DNA of 19,885 bases from an uncultured Myxococcales bacterium (lineage in GTDB: Bacteria > Myxococcota_A > UBA9042): contig CALGHC010000418.1 of the NCBI GenBank assembly GCA_937915965.1, positions 1-19,885 on the forward strand. Reading direction: 5' to 3'. Within the stretch, counting starts at the first letter, position 1. Each line of letters opens with the position of its first letter. A program made the translations under genes and the position numbers. Below are positions 1-7,602 of this stretch, in pieces. A model generated the notes under the pieces. The model was given only the letters and a program-made list of their open reading frames with translations. It did not search any database and was not told the DNA's origin.

Positions 1-2
1 TC

Positions 3-1691
3 GAAGCTGCCAAGCGACAGCGCCGGCGCTGCCGGCTCGGCGGCGCCGAGCTGCCGCCGCGGCGCAGCCCGCCGGCGTGGCCATTTGTTGCGTCGCCGAC
101 TGGTCGTGCGGATGCGCCGGCGAGCGGCTCAATCGGCTTGGTGGTCGATGGCCGCGACGGCGGAGTCTTTGTGTCAGAGGTCGTCGCTGGGGGGCCGGCT
201 GCACGGGCAGGAGCGCGCGTGGGCGACGTCGTCGTCGCCGTGAATGGGCGAGCCGTCGAGTCACCACCACGCCTGACGGCGATCACAGCGAGGCTGCGTG
301 GCGACGTCGGCTCGACCTGCCGGGTGCGCCTGCGAAGCCGCGGCAAGCGTCCACGCGACCTGATCATCACCCGCGTCAGCGGTGCGGACCTCTATCCGCC
401 CGTCGCCGCGCGGGCCTTTGTCGTCGGCAGCGATCTGGCGCTGTTGGCGACAGGCGGCGGTCATGCGATGGCCGTGCGCTTCGACGCGCCTGATGGCGGC
501 GCATCGGCGTGGCCGTACCGTTGGTCGTTCTCGGACGACGGCGTCGACCTCAATAGCGAAAAGGCGAAGCGCGGGAGCGGCTTGGTGGGTTGGGGGCAGG
601 GGGGGGCGACGGTTCAGATAGCGGAGTGGCGCCTGGATCTGCGGCCATGGCCTGAGGCGGCGCGCGGCGGCCTCAGCCGACTCTACGTGCACGCCAGCAA
701 CATGCCGATCGCTGTCGTGCCGGGTGACCCCAGGCGCGGCTCGACGATCGAGGCGAAGTGGCCGGCCTTGGACGCGAACAGCCTGCAGTTCGTGCGTCCG
801 CGCCCACCGCCGCGCCATCTCGAGGAGCGGTGGCCGAACGGGCCATGCCGGCTACCCCTGCGCGTGCGCGTGGCAGGCGAGCCCTGGCGCGAGTCTCGAG
901 TCACCCTGGCGTTGCGTAGCGAGGCGGGAGTCACGCTGCCAGGTGCCAGCGTGCAGACGGACGCGCGAGGAGACGCCACCGTGTCCCTGCCAGCCGATCA
1001 ATGGCAGATCACGGGAGTCGTTGCTTCTGCGGCCGGGGCCGGCCGCGATCTCGCCTTCGCGGGGGAGCTCGCCACCGGTGAGCCGCTGATCTGGGATTGC
1101 CGCGCCGGTGTCCTCCCCGCTCGCGACCACATCGCCGTGGAGCTGACCGCGAACACCGCCGCGACCGCCACCGTGACCGCGGCCGCAGACGACGGGCCGG
1201 GAGAGCGCCACAAGCTGATCGGCACCGAGCTGCCAGACATCGACATTCAGCGTTGGTTGGGCGACGAACCGAAACGCCGAAACGACAGGGGGCTGCTAAT
1301 CTACCTGTGGGCGACCTGGTGCGAGCCATGCCGCCGGATCGAGCCGATTCTCAGCGAGATTCAGGCACGACTGGGCCCTCGCGGCCTGACGTCGGTGTGG
1401 GTATCGGTCGATCGCGACGAGCTGCAGGTCGAAGACCACGTCGCCGCTCGGCTTCCCGGGGCGCCGGTCACCGCCTGGGCCGCTCCCGACCTGTTGGCGA
1501 CGCTTGGGCTAGAGGGAGTGCCAACGGTCTTGCTGGTGGATGCCACCGGCCGGATCCGCGACGTATTCGTGGGGACCGAAGCTGATCTGACGACTTGGAC
1601 TGCGCGCGCCTCGGCGGTGATCAAGCCAGTCGCCCGGCGCGGCGCCGCAACTCCTCGAGCGGCCGAACCCTTGCGGCCAGCCCGGCGATGA
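3..1691 (+). CDS. PDZ domain protein with C-terminal thioredoxin-like (TlpA/ResA-type) domain, 5' partial
   Basis: The frame is open from the left edge of the window, so the true start lies upstream; about 562 residues are visible. A PDZ-like domain sits near visible residues 43-115 (GGVFVSEVVAGGPAARAG, then VGDVVVAVNG). A middle stretch of about 300 residues is unrecognised and may hold a beta-sandwich near residues 285-345. The C-terminal 150 residues form a thioredoxin fold: LIYLWATWCEPCRRIEP carries the redox CxxC (about residues 440-443) and GVPTVLLVD the cis-proline loop, as in TlpA/ResA-type thiol-disulfide reductases. Such proteins work outside the cytoplasm, so a signal peptide or anchor is expected in the missing part. 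The last 71 bp overlap the convergent gene on the other strand. The domains are clear; the substrate is unknown. The PDZ part could recruit a partner or peptide to the redox domain. Confidence 0.85.
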   Translation, partial: EAAKRQRRRCRLGGAELPPRRSPPAWPFVASPTGRADAPASGSIGLVVDGRDGGVFVSEVVAGGPAARAGARVGDVVVAVNGRAVESPPRLTAITARLRGDVGSTCRVRLRSRGKRPRDLIITRVSGADLYPPVAARAFVVGSDLALLATGGGHAMAVRFDAPDGGASAWPYRWSFSDDGVDLNSEKAKRGSGLVGWGQGGATVQIAEWRLDLRPWPEAARGGLSRLYVHASNMPIAVVPGDPRRGSTIEAKWPALDANSLQFVRPRPPPRHLEERWPNGPCRLPLRVRVAGEPWRESRVTLALRSEAGVTLPGASVQTDARGDATVSLPADQWQITGVVASAAGAGRDLAFAGELATGEPLIWDCRAGVLPARDHIAVELTANTAATATVTAAADDGPGERHKLIGTELPDIDIQRWLGDEPKRRNDRGLLIYLWATWCEPCRRIEPILSEIQARLGPRGLTSVWVSVDRDELQVEDHVAARLPGAPVTAWAAPDLLATLGLEGVPTVLLVDATGRIRDVFVGTEADLTTWTARASAVIKPVARRGAATPRAAEPLRPARR

Positions 1692-2769
1692 ACGGCAACT
1701 CTCCTGCGGCAACCTGAGGGTCTCGCAGTCCGCGGGCGGAGGATATCGCGCAAAGGGCGGCCTCGCGCTGTCCGTCGCGAGCGAGTAGCCAGGCTGTCAG
1801 CTCGAGGCGCTCGGCGTAGCGGCGCCGGTTGGCCTCGTCGAATGCCGCCGAGACAAAGTTCGTGCGCAGCTCAATCAACCTGGCGTCCAGGGCGGCGTCA
1901 TCGAGCTCCGTGAGGGCAACGGCCTCTACCTGCACTTGCTCGTAGAGCGGACGCCAGTAGGCGCCGGCGCCACTCAGCCAGCCCTCAAAGGCCGGCTGAT
2001 CACAGAGTTGGGCGCCGCAATCGATGCGCTCGGCGACGCGAGCCTCATCTTCTGGATCGAGCGCCGCCTCGAAATCATCGATTGGCGCGACGCCCGCCAA
2101 GACCCGTCTGAAGATGGCCACCTCGCCCTCGACGGGCCGCCGGTCGGCGTCGGCGCGATCGATGGCCCAACGCACCCGACCCGCAGCGAACTCAGGGGGG
2201 ACCTCGACGAAGAGACCACCTCGGTCCTGCTTGAATCCATCGATGAGGTGACGCAGACGAGTCCGCGAGATGCCAGGCACCCACGTGGCGACCTTCAAGC
2301 CGAGCGTGTCGGACATGAGCGCGACGGCGCAGCAGGGACCGTCGGCGGCCGTCCAGGCGCCAAGCACGATCACCTGGCCACCGCGGTCGTCGTAACTTGA
2401 GCACCAACTCGGCAGCGGATCGGCGGCGGGCGCGAGGCGAACGGGAGCGCGACCTGGGCCGCGCTCAACGATGTCGACGCCCCGCTGGCGGGCGCGGAAG
2501 AGCGCCTTGCGGGCCAGCTTGCGCACGCTGCGGTCACCCGCGTGATCGCCCAGGAGGACAAGCAGCGCGACCATACCCCTCTCGTCTGCCTCCTGTACCA
2601 ACGCTGTCTCGACATCGAGAGCCAAGGGGGGTTCGAGCATCGCCGCGACCGGCTCTACCTCACCCGACAGCAAGACGAGCGCACGCGATACGTCGCCGAC
2701 GCGATCGACCGGCGCTTGCCCGTTTTGCAGCCAGGAGCGTGCCTCGGCGGCAGCTCTCAAGGTAGACAT
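1621..2769 (-). CDS. Hypothetical protein translationally linked to gltX
   Basis: A 382-residue soluble-looking protein that I do not recognise. Its ATG lies 3 bp after the gltX stop (TGA-ACC-ATG on the minus strand), so it is almost certainly the second gene of a gltX transcript and probably translated by reinitiation. No signal peptide or membrane segment is visible. The N-terminal third is helical and acidic, followed by a basic stretch (SVRKLARKALFRARQRGVDI, about residues 81-100) that recalls helical-repeat proteins. The middle has a short beta-rich block (GGQVIVLGAWTA) and a Cys pair (GPCCAV), and the rest is helical with many Arg and Glu. The 3' end overlaps the PDZ/thioredoxin gene tail to tail by 71 bp. 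Coupling to gltX hints at a link with translation, but this is only context. Codon use and the tight spacing support a real gene. Confidence 0.75.
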   Translation of the reverse strand: MSTLRAAAEARSWLQNGQAPVDRVGDVSRALVLLSGEVEPVAAMLEPPLALDVETALVQEADERGMVALLVLLGDHAGDRSVRKLARKALFRARQRGVDIVERGPGRAPVRLAPAADPLPSWCSSYDDRGGQVIVLGAWTAADGPCCAVALMSDTLGLKVATWVPGISRTRLRHLIDGFKQDRGGLFVEVPPEFAAGRVRWAIDRADADRRPVEGEVAIFRRVLAGVAPIDDFEAALDPEDEARVAERIDCGAQLCDQPAFEGWLSGAGAYWRPLYEQVQVEAVALTELDDAALDARLIELRTNFVSAAFDEANRRRYAERLELTAWLLARDGQREAALCAISSARGLRDPQVAAGELPFIAGLAARVRPLEELRRRAGRLA

Positions 2770-2772
2770 GGT

Positions 2773-4350
2773 TCAGGCTCCCTGGTTGCCGGGCTCGGTG
2801 TGTTTGAGGGCATCGCGACTGGCTTGCAGCTCGCGCTCGACCGCGGCCAGAGTTTCGTCGAGAAACCGAGGGCTTGAGAGCATAGCCGCGGCGGCGCGCA
2901 CGCGGACCAAGGTGGTCGCGCGCCCAAGCACCTCGATGCTCTCAAAGAGAGGCGGCGCCGCCGGGCTGCCCGCGATCGCGACGCGAACCGCCATGAAGCC
3001 GTCACCGACCTGCACTCCGGCCGTCGCCACAGCTTCGCGCAGGGCTGCCTCGATCGGATCGTGTTGCCAGTCGCTCAGCGCCTCAAGGCGCTCGATCACG
3101 TCCAGCAGAAAGGCGCGCGATGCGCGCAAACCCAGGCGCACCGCCTTCTTTTTGCGCGACGCACAACCGATCAGAAAGTAGCGGGCGTTCAGGCCATAGT
3201 CGAGGAGGCCATCATAGAAGGGGCCGGCGGTCTGCATCCAGGAAGCCAGCGCAGGCATTCTCTCTTGGACGAGCTGGGCAACGGCGCCGTGTCGCTTGTC
3301 TTCGCGCTGCCAGGCGAACACCCGGTCGGCGAGTTGCTCAGGTGGCATCGCCCGGATCATCTTGCCGTTGATCGATGCGAGCTTGTCGAGATCGAAGACC
3401 GGTCCGCTGACCGATACCCGCGACAAGTCGAGGTCCGCGGCGAGCTCGTCGAAGTCGAAGAGCTCGCGGCCGTCCGGCATCGAGTAGCCAAGCTGCGCGA
3501 GAAAGCAGAGGAAGGCCTCAGGCAGGAAACCGGCGGTCTGATAATACGCAAGGCTTGTGGGGTTCTTGCGCTTCGAGATCTTCGAGCGGTCGGCGTTGCG
3601 CAGCAGCGGCATGTGCACAAACACCGGCGGCGCCCAGCCAAACGCTTCGTAGAGACGCAGGTGTTTGGGGGTCGAGTTGATCCACTCCTCGGCCCGAATG
3701 ACGTGCGTGATCTCCATCAGGTGGTCGTCGACGACGTTCGCGAGGTGGTACGTGGGCAGGCCGTCGCCTTTGAGCAGAACCTGATCGTCGATCTGGCTGT
3801 GGTCGAAGCGCACCAGGCCGCGCAGGGCGTCAGGCACCAAGGTCTCGCCGTCGAGCGGCATCCGCAGCCGCACCACGTGAGGCTCGCCATCGGCGATCCG
3901 CGCGGCGGCGGCGGCAGGCTCAAGGTCACGGCAGTGGCCGTCGTAGCGTGTGTTGGCGCCAACGGCGCGTTGCGCGGTACGCACCTGGTCGAGACGCTCG
4001 ACGCTGCAGAAACACGGATAGGCGTGCCGCCGGGCGACCAATAGATCGACGTGCTCGCGGTAGATGTCGGCGCGCTCGCTTTGCCGGTAGGGACCATACG
4101 GGCCGCCGACATCGGGACCTTCCTGCCAGGCGACGCCCAGCCAGCCGAGCCCTTGCAAGATGGCTGCCTCGCTGGCGGCGGTGGACCGCTTGCGATCGGT
4201 GTCCTCGATGCGCAACACAAAGACGCCAGCATGGTGGCGGGCGAAAGCGGCATTGAAGAGGGCAATGTAGGCGGTACCGACGTGTGGGTCGCCGGTCGGG
4301 CTCGGGGCGATTCGGACGCGAACAGGGCGCCTGGGGACGGGAATGACCAT
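2773..4350 (-). CDS. gltX: Glutamate--tRNA ligase (glutamyl-tRNA synthetase)
   Basis: Class I aminoacyl-tRNA synthetase that attaches glutamate to tRNA(Glu) (and possibly tRNA(Gln), if an amidotransferase route exists) in the cytosol. Numbered from the ATG at 4350 (525 residues, slightly longer than the usual 470-500), the HIGH-type motif is PSPTGDPHVGTAY (HVGT about 23-26) and the KMSKS-type motif is SKISKRKNPTS (about 256-266). LRIEDTD, YHLANVVDDHLM and VIRAEEWINSTPKH are family hallmarks. CFC (113-115) and YDGHC (136-140) match the zinc-binding insert of many bacterial enzymes. An in-frame ATG 33 bp upstream (4383) is possible, but it lacks a Shine-Dalgarno, whereas GAGG precedes the ATG at 4350. 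The stop is 3 bp from the next gene. Function is near certain; the exact start is less so. Confidence 0.96.
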   Translation of the reverse strand: MVIPVPRRPVRVRIAPSPTGDPHVGTAYIALFNAAFARHHAGVFVLRIEDTDRKRSTAASEAAILQGLGWLGVAWQEGPDVGGPYGPYRQSERADIYREHVDLLVARRHAYPCFCSVERLDQVRTAQRAVGANTRYDGHCRDLEPAAAAARIADGEPHVVRLRMPLDGETLVPDALRGLVRFDHSQIDDQVLLKGDGLPTYHLANVVDDHLMEITHVIRAEEWINSTPKHLRLYEAFGWAPPVFVHMPLLRNADRSKISKRKNPTSLAYYQTAGFLPEAFLCFLAQLGYSMPDGRELFDFDELAADLDLSRVSVSGPVFDLDKLASINGKMIRAMPPEQLADRVFAWQREDKRHGAVAQLVQERMPALASWMQTAGPFYDGLLDYGLNARYFLIGCASRKKKAVRLGLRASRAFLLDVIERLEALSDWQHDPIEAALREAVATAGVQVGDGFMAVRVAIAGSPAAPPLFESIEVLGRATTLVRVRAAAAMLSSPRFLDETLAAVERELQASRDALKHTEPGNQGA

Positions 4351-4691
4351 GGTCCTCGCTATTGCGGCCGCTGGCGCGACCATCTTGCGATGGGCCGGGC
4401 GCCGAAATCGGAGCGGCGGTAAGGCGACTACTTCGTCTCCCGGCGCGGCGGGCGGGCCCCCGCAGCCACGGCGCCCGCAGAGCCGCTGGGGAGGGGCGCA
4501 GATTGGCCTTCCACGGGGCGCCGGTCAAGCCACCCGTCCCGCGCAAGGCCCGACCGTGAGAGCGACCGACAACGGCGCCGGGGCGCCAACGCGGCAACCG
4601 AGTGGACCACGGTGGAACCCCGCCGAAGGATGATGGTGTGGGCGTTCAAACCAGGCCGCGGCCAGCCGCAGGCGTGCGCCGGGTTTCGGAT
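4351..4691. other. Intergenic region between gmk and gltX
   Basis: About 340 bp of GC-rich DNA with no convincing gene. Short open frames exist on both strands but have Arg/Pro/Ala-rich translations and no recognisable domains. A perfect 10-bp palindrome (GGCCGCGGCC, 4654-4663) lies just after gmk but has no T-run. A possible gltX promoter is listed separately. The region may also hold the 3' end of the gmk transcript. Confidence 0.5.
4500..4528 (-). promoter_or_regulatory. Possible weak sigma-70-like promoter for gltX
   Basis: On the minus strand TTGACC (4523-4528) is a good -35 box; 17 bp later CAATCT (4500-4505) is a poor -10. It would give an untranslated leader of about 140 nt before the gltX ATG. 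Only the -35 half is persuasive. Confidence 0.22.
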
Positions 4692-5372
4692 TCAGGGAGC
4701 CTCGGGAGCGGTGCGCAGGTCCTGCCGGGCGGCGGCCGCGAACGCCTCGGCGAGTTGCCAGTCTCGGGCGCGACGCTCTGGCGGCCAGGGGCCCGAGACC
4801 GCGGCGTCGAGAGCTGTGGCGGTTGCGTCGATGTCGTCGTTGCACAGCAAATGCCACGATAGGGCCGACGCCAGCAGGGCTTCCAGTTCGGCCCGTGCGG
4901 TCCTCAGTCGTCGCCCCAGGGTCGCTGGCGTCTCGCTGCCGCGGCCCTCAAGCCGCGCGACGAGGACGTCCCAGCCCGGCGGCAAAACAAAGAACAGCCG
5001 GGTGCGCGCAGGAAACGCACGCGCGAGGTTCTGGGCTCCCTCAATGTCGATGTCGAAGATCAGGTCGCTGCCGTCGGCTGTCTTGCGTTCGACCTCCGCG
5101 CGCGATGTCCCGTAGAGGTTGCCGTGCACCTCAGCCGACTCGACGAAACCGCCCACAGCGCGCAGCGCCTCGAACTCGCCTCGGCTCACGAAATGATAGT
5201 CGAGGTGGTCGGTCTCGGTGGAGCGAATCGGCCGCGTGGTGTGGCTGACGCTGAAGCCCCGACGTTCGGGCGCGGCGTCGATCAGCCTGTGGGCCAGCGT
5301 GGTCTTGCCTGCGCCAGCGGGCCCGACGAGAACCAGGAGGTTGCCGGGGGGGCGGAGTATCGGCTGGGCCAT
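4692..5372 (-). CDS. gmk: Guanylate kinase
   Basis: Phosphorylates GMP to GDP with ATP in the cytosol, an essential purine nucleotide step. The 226-residue protein starts at the ATG at 5372, preceded by AGGGG about 8 bp upstream; a longer in-frame extension to 5516 has no family support. The P-loop is GPAGAGKTT (residues 17-25). The GMP-binding region has SVSHTTRP and LDYHFVSRGEF, then FVESAEVHGNLYGTS, and the core strand DIDIEGAQNL. The lid carries RLEGRGSETPATLGRRL, and ND near residue 178 matches the conserved purine-contacting region. The C-terminus is about 15-20 residues longer than typical. It lies 67 bp after yicC on the same strand; yicC-gmk adjacency is common in bacteria. Confidence 0.96.
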   Translation of the reverse strand: MAQPILRPPGNLLVLVGPAGAGKTTLAHRLIDAAPERRGFSVSHTTRPIRSTETDHLDYHFVSRGEFEALRAVGGFVESAEVHGNLYGTSRAEVERKTADGSDLIFDIDIEGAQNLARAFPARTRLFFVLPPGWDVLVARLEGRGSETPATLGRRLRTARAELEALLASALSWHLLCNDDIDATATALDAAVSGPWPPERRARDWQLAEAFAAAARQDLRTAPEAP

Positions 5373-5439
5373 TGCGGAATCCCCTGGCTGGCGGGACGGC
5401 AGCCCGGCCCACGGCAGTGTCGCGACGCCCGTTCGCGCG

Positions 5440-6324
5440 TCAAGCGAGGTTGGCGATCTGTTCGCGCAGGCGCTCCACTTCGATCTTGGCCGCGACGACC
5501 TGCTCGGTGATCTCAAGGCGCGAGGACTTTGAGCCGATGGTGTTGATCTCCCGCAGCAGCTCTTGCGCCAGAAAGCCGAGGCGACGGCCCGGCTGGTCCT
5601 CCTCAGTGAGGGCAGCGCGGAAGGCGACCAGATGGCCGTCCAACCGAACCAGCTCCTCGGTGACGTCGGTTCGGTCGGCGAAGATCACCAGCTCCGCCTC
5701 GAGGCGACCGCGATCGATCTCCACGTCGCGCTTGGCGAGCAGGTCGTCGACCCGCTTCGACAGTCGAATCCGCTGATCGTCGACGATTGTCGACGCGGTC
5801 GCGGCGATCGCCGCAGCGCAGTCTGCCAGCGTGTCGACGCGCGCGATCAGATCGTCGGCGAGCCGCCGACCCTCGCCGCGGCGCGCCTCAAGAAGCGCCT
5901 CGATGGCTACCTGCAGCGCCGCCTCGACCGGCTCAGCGATATCTTCGAGGACGAGATCGGCCTGGCGCAACGACAGCACCCCCGGCAGCGAGGCGATCTG
6001 CGCCACGCCAACGTCGGCGACAACCCCGAGCGAGGCCGCCAGATCGACCAGTTGGCGGTGCCAGGCCCGGGCGAGATCGATGTCCACGCAGGCTGGACTG
6101 CCCGCGTCGCCGACCACCTCACACCGCACGGTGGCGTCGACGTGGCCGCGACCCAGAGCGTGGCGCAGGCGTTCGGACACCAGATCGGCGAGGCCAACGA
6201 CGGCTGGCTCGACCCGACAGCGCAGATCGAGGTGCTTGTGGTTGATGCTGCGCAGCTCAACGGCGACTTCGACATCGGCCCCGCGACCGTGTCCAGCGCC
6301 AAATCCGGTCATCGACTGGGGCAT
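5440..6324 (-). CDS. yicC: YicC/YloC family endoribonuclease
   Basis: The 294-residue length is usual for the YicC/YloC family, which has endoribonuclease activity and in E. coli affects small-RNA stability. The start at 6324 gives the family N-terminus MPQSMTGFG, with AGGGGAG about 8 bp upstream; the frame is open further upstream but that part is not YicC-like. The N-terminal domain has VELRSINHKHLDL. The C-terminal (DUF1732-type) part has RLEAELVIFADRTDVTEEL and ends in EINTIGSKSSRLEITEQVV, followed by a charged helix (AAKIEVERLREQIANLA), all typical. It follows the DsbA-like gene by 5 bp and precedes gmk by 67 bp, so the three are probably co-transcribed. Confidence 0.95.
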   Translation of the reverse strand: MPQSMTGFGAGHGRGADVEVAVELRSINHKHLDLRCRVEPAVVGLADLVSERLRHALGRGHVDATVRCEVVGDAGSPACVDIDLARAWHRQLVDLAASLGVVADVGVAQIASLPGVLSLRQADLVLEDIAEPVEAALQVAIEALLEARRGEGRRLADDLIARVDTLADCAAAIAATASTIVDDQRIRLSKRVDDLLAKRDVEIDRGRLEAELVIFADRTDVTEELVRLDGHLVAFRAALTEEDQPGRRLGFLAQELLREINTIGSKSSRLEITEQVVAAKIEVERLREQIANLA

Positions 6325-6329
6325 TGCCG

Positions 6330-7388
6330 CTACTCCCCTGCCGTGGGCACGTCCAGCGTTCCGTCCGGGCTCGCCGAGAATGGCGGCGGCAGGTCGGTGA
6401 CGCCGGCCAGCTCGGCCTGCTCGCGGACCGCGTCCTGGACCTGCGAGAGGGTCTCGGCGCGACGACCGTTGATGAAGAAGGTCGGCGTCCCATCGACGCC
6501 CGCCTTGCCGCCAGCTGCGACGTCGGCCGCCACCGCGAGGGTCGAGGCCTCGCTTTCGAAATCGGCGACGAAACGCTTCATGTCGAGACCGACTCCCTTG
6601 GCGTAGCCCTTCACGGCCGGCCAATCGAGAGCAGGGCTATTGTGGAACAGCACGTCGTGCATCTCCCAGAAGCGTTCCTGTCGCCCGGCCGCCCAAGCCG
6701 CCCGGGCCGCTCCCTTGGCGCTTGGGTGGGCCCGCTCCAGCGGGTAGTGCTTGTACACAAGGCGAAACCCGTAGTGCTCCTGAAGCGCATCCAACGGCGC
6801 CGCGGTGTCTTTGCAATAGGGACATTCGAAATCCGAGAAAAGCACCACAACGACCTTTGCGTCGGCCGGTCCGCGCGCGGGTGCGCCACCGGTGTCGACC
6901 TCAACCACCGTGTTGAGACGCTCGATCTCGCGCAGCAGGAGTGTCACCACGCGACGCTTGCCGAAACCCTGACCGATGGCGAGTACGGCACTGCGGGCCA
7001 GCCGTGGGGCGAGCGCACAATCTCCTGCGGCCAATGAGTCGAGAAAGGAGCGCGACTTGCCGCACGGATCGAACTGGTCCGAGAGGATTGAGCGCAGCAG
7101 CGCCTTCTCTGCGTCATCGAGGTCGTCGACCACCAAGCTAGCAGGCAAGGACAATGGCGCGGGAGGGGGCGGGGCGTCCGCCGCGGGCGCGCCCTGCGGC
7201 GAGGCTGCAAGCGGTTCTTCCTGGGCCTGCGCGGGGGCGGCAGAACCCTGCCCGCCGACCTCAGCCTCGTTCGCAGAGCTAGCGTGCTTGCAACCGGTGA
7301 TGGCCACCGCAGCGATCAGGAGGGCGCCCGTCAGAGCGCAGGCGCGACGCGCGCGCTGAGGGACATGTAGCGACTCAAGAGAACGCAT
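6330..7388 (-). CDS. DsbA-family thioredoxin-fold lipoprotein
   Basis: A 352-residue envelope thiol-disulfide protein. The ATG at 7388 has a strong Shine-Dalgarno (GAAGGAGG, 6 bp spacing). Residues 1-33 form a lipoprotein signal ending in the lipobox ITGC (Cys33), followed by an Ala/Pro/Gln-rich tether to about residue 85. A small helical domain (about 85-160) holds DPCGKSRSF and GDCALAP, two cysteines that could pair; comparable domains occur, as I recall, in myxobacterial DsbA-like proteins. The thioredoxin domain follows: LFSDFECPYCKDTAAPL with active-site CPYC (189-192), the helical DsbA insertion, and cis-proline loop GVDGTPTFFING (TPT 301-303). It may act as an oxidase, reductase or isomerase; the partner is unknown. 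It is the first gene of a run with yicC (5-bp gap) and gmk. Lipidation and family are well supported, exact role is not. Confidence 0.92.
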   Translation of the reverse strand: MRSLESLHVPQRARRACALTGALLIAAVAITGCKHASSANEAEVGGQGSAAPAQAQEEPLAASPQGAPAADAPPPPAPLSLPASLVVDDLDDAEKALLRSILSDQFDPCGKSRSFLDSLAAGDCALAPRLARSAVLAIGQGFGKRRVVTLLLREIERLNTVVEVDTGGAPARGPADAKVVVVLFSDFECPYCKDTAAPLDALQEHYGFRLVYKHYPLERAHPSAKGAARAAWAAGRQERFWEMHDVLFHNSPALDWPAVKGYAKGVGLDMKRFVADFESEASTLAVAADVAAGGKAGVDGTPTFFINGRRAETLSQVQDAVREQAELAGVTDLPPPFSASPDGTLDVPTAGE

Positions 7389-7501
7389 CGCAGGCCTCCT
7401 TCGGCGCGCGCCTGAGGGAGCGCCGACGGCAATGGATAGCACAAATCGCAGCGACCGCCACCGTCGCGGCCGCGGTGGCCCGGCGATGCCCCCGATGGGT
7501 C

Positions 7502-7529
7502 TTGCGGCGGCCGGCGGGGAACCTACCCT
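7502..7529 (+). promoter_or_regulatory. Possible sigma-70-like promoter for folK
   Basis: TTGCGG (7502-7507), a 16-bp spacer and TACCCT (7524-7529) lie about 75 bp before the folK start. The match is partial and the region is GC-rich, so chance is a real alternative. The 9-bp repeat array would fall in the transcribed leader. Confidence 0.25.
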
Positions 7530-7546
7530 GCACGGCAGCGTCTGGC

Positions 7547-7582
7547 GCGACCGCGGCGACCGCCGCGACCGGAGCGACCGGC
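7547..7582. repeat. Four tandem 9-bp repeats upstream of folK
   Basis: GCGACCG recurs at exact 9-bp spacing, beginning at 7547, 7556, 7565 and 7574, with two variable bases ending each unit. The array lies in the divergent region between the DsbA-like gene and folK, ending 20 bp before the folK ATG and about 8 bp before its Shine-Dalgarno. Translated in the folK frame it would read as Arg/Asp-rich, but no start upstream of it is convincing. Confidence 0.8.
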
Positions 7583-7602
7583 ACGAAAGGGAGGCGGACG
7601 AG

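Noticed and set aside
4428..4649. 73-residue minus-strand frame between gmk and gltX
   Set aside because: No domain, Arg/Ala/Pro-rich, weak start context; indistinguishable from random open frames in GC-rich DNA.
4654..4663. Palindrome GGCCGCGGCC after gmk as a terminator
   Set aside because: No room for a loop and no T-run on the minus strand; such palindromes are common at this GC content.
6325..6624. 100-residue N-terminal extension of YicC
   Set aside because: It is the antisense of the DsbA-like thioredoxin domain; the family starts at MPQSMTGFG with its own ribosome-binding site.
7432..7602. N-terminal extension of FolK starting at ATG 7432
   Set aside because: The extra 57 residues are low complexity and partly the 9-bp array; HPPK begins at the ATG at 7603, which has a strong Shine-Dalgarno.
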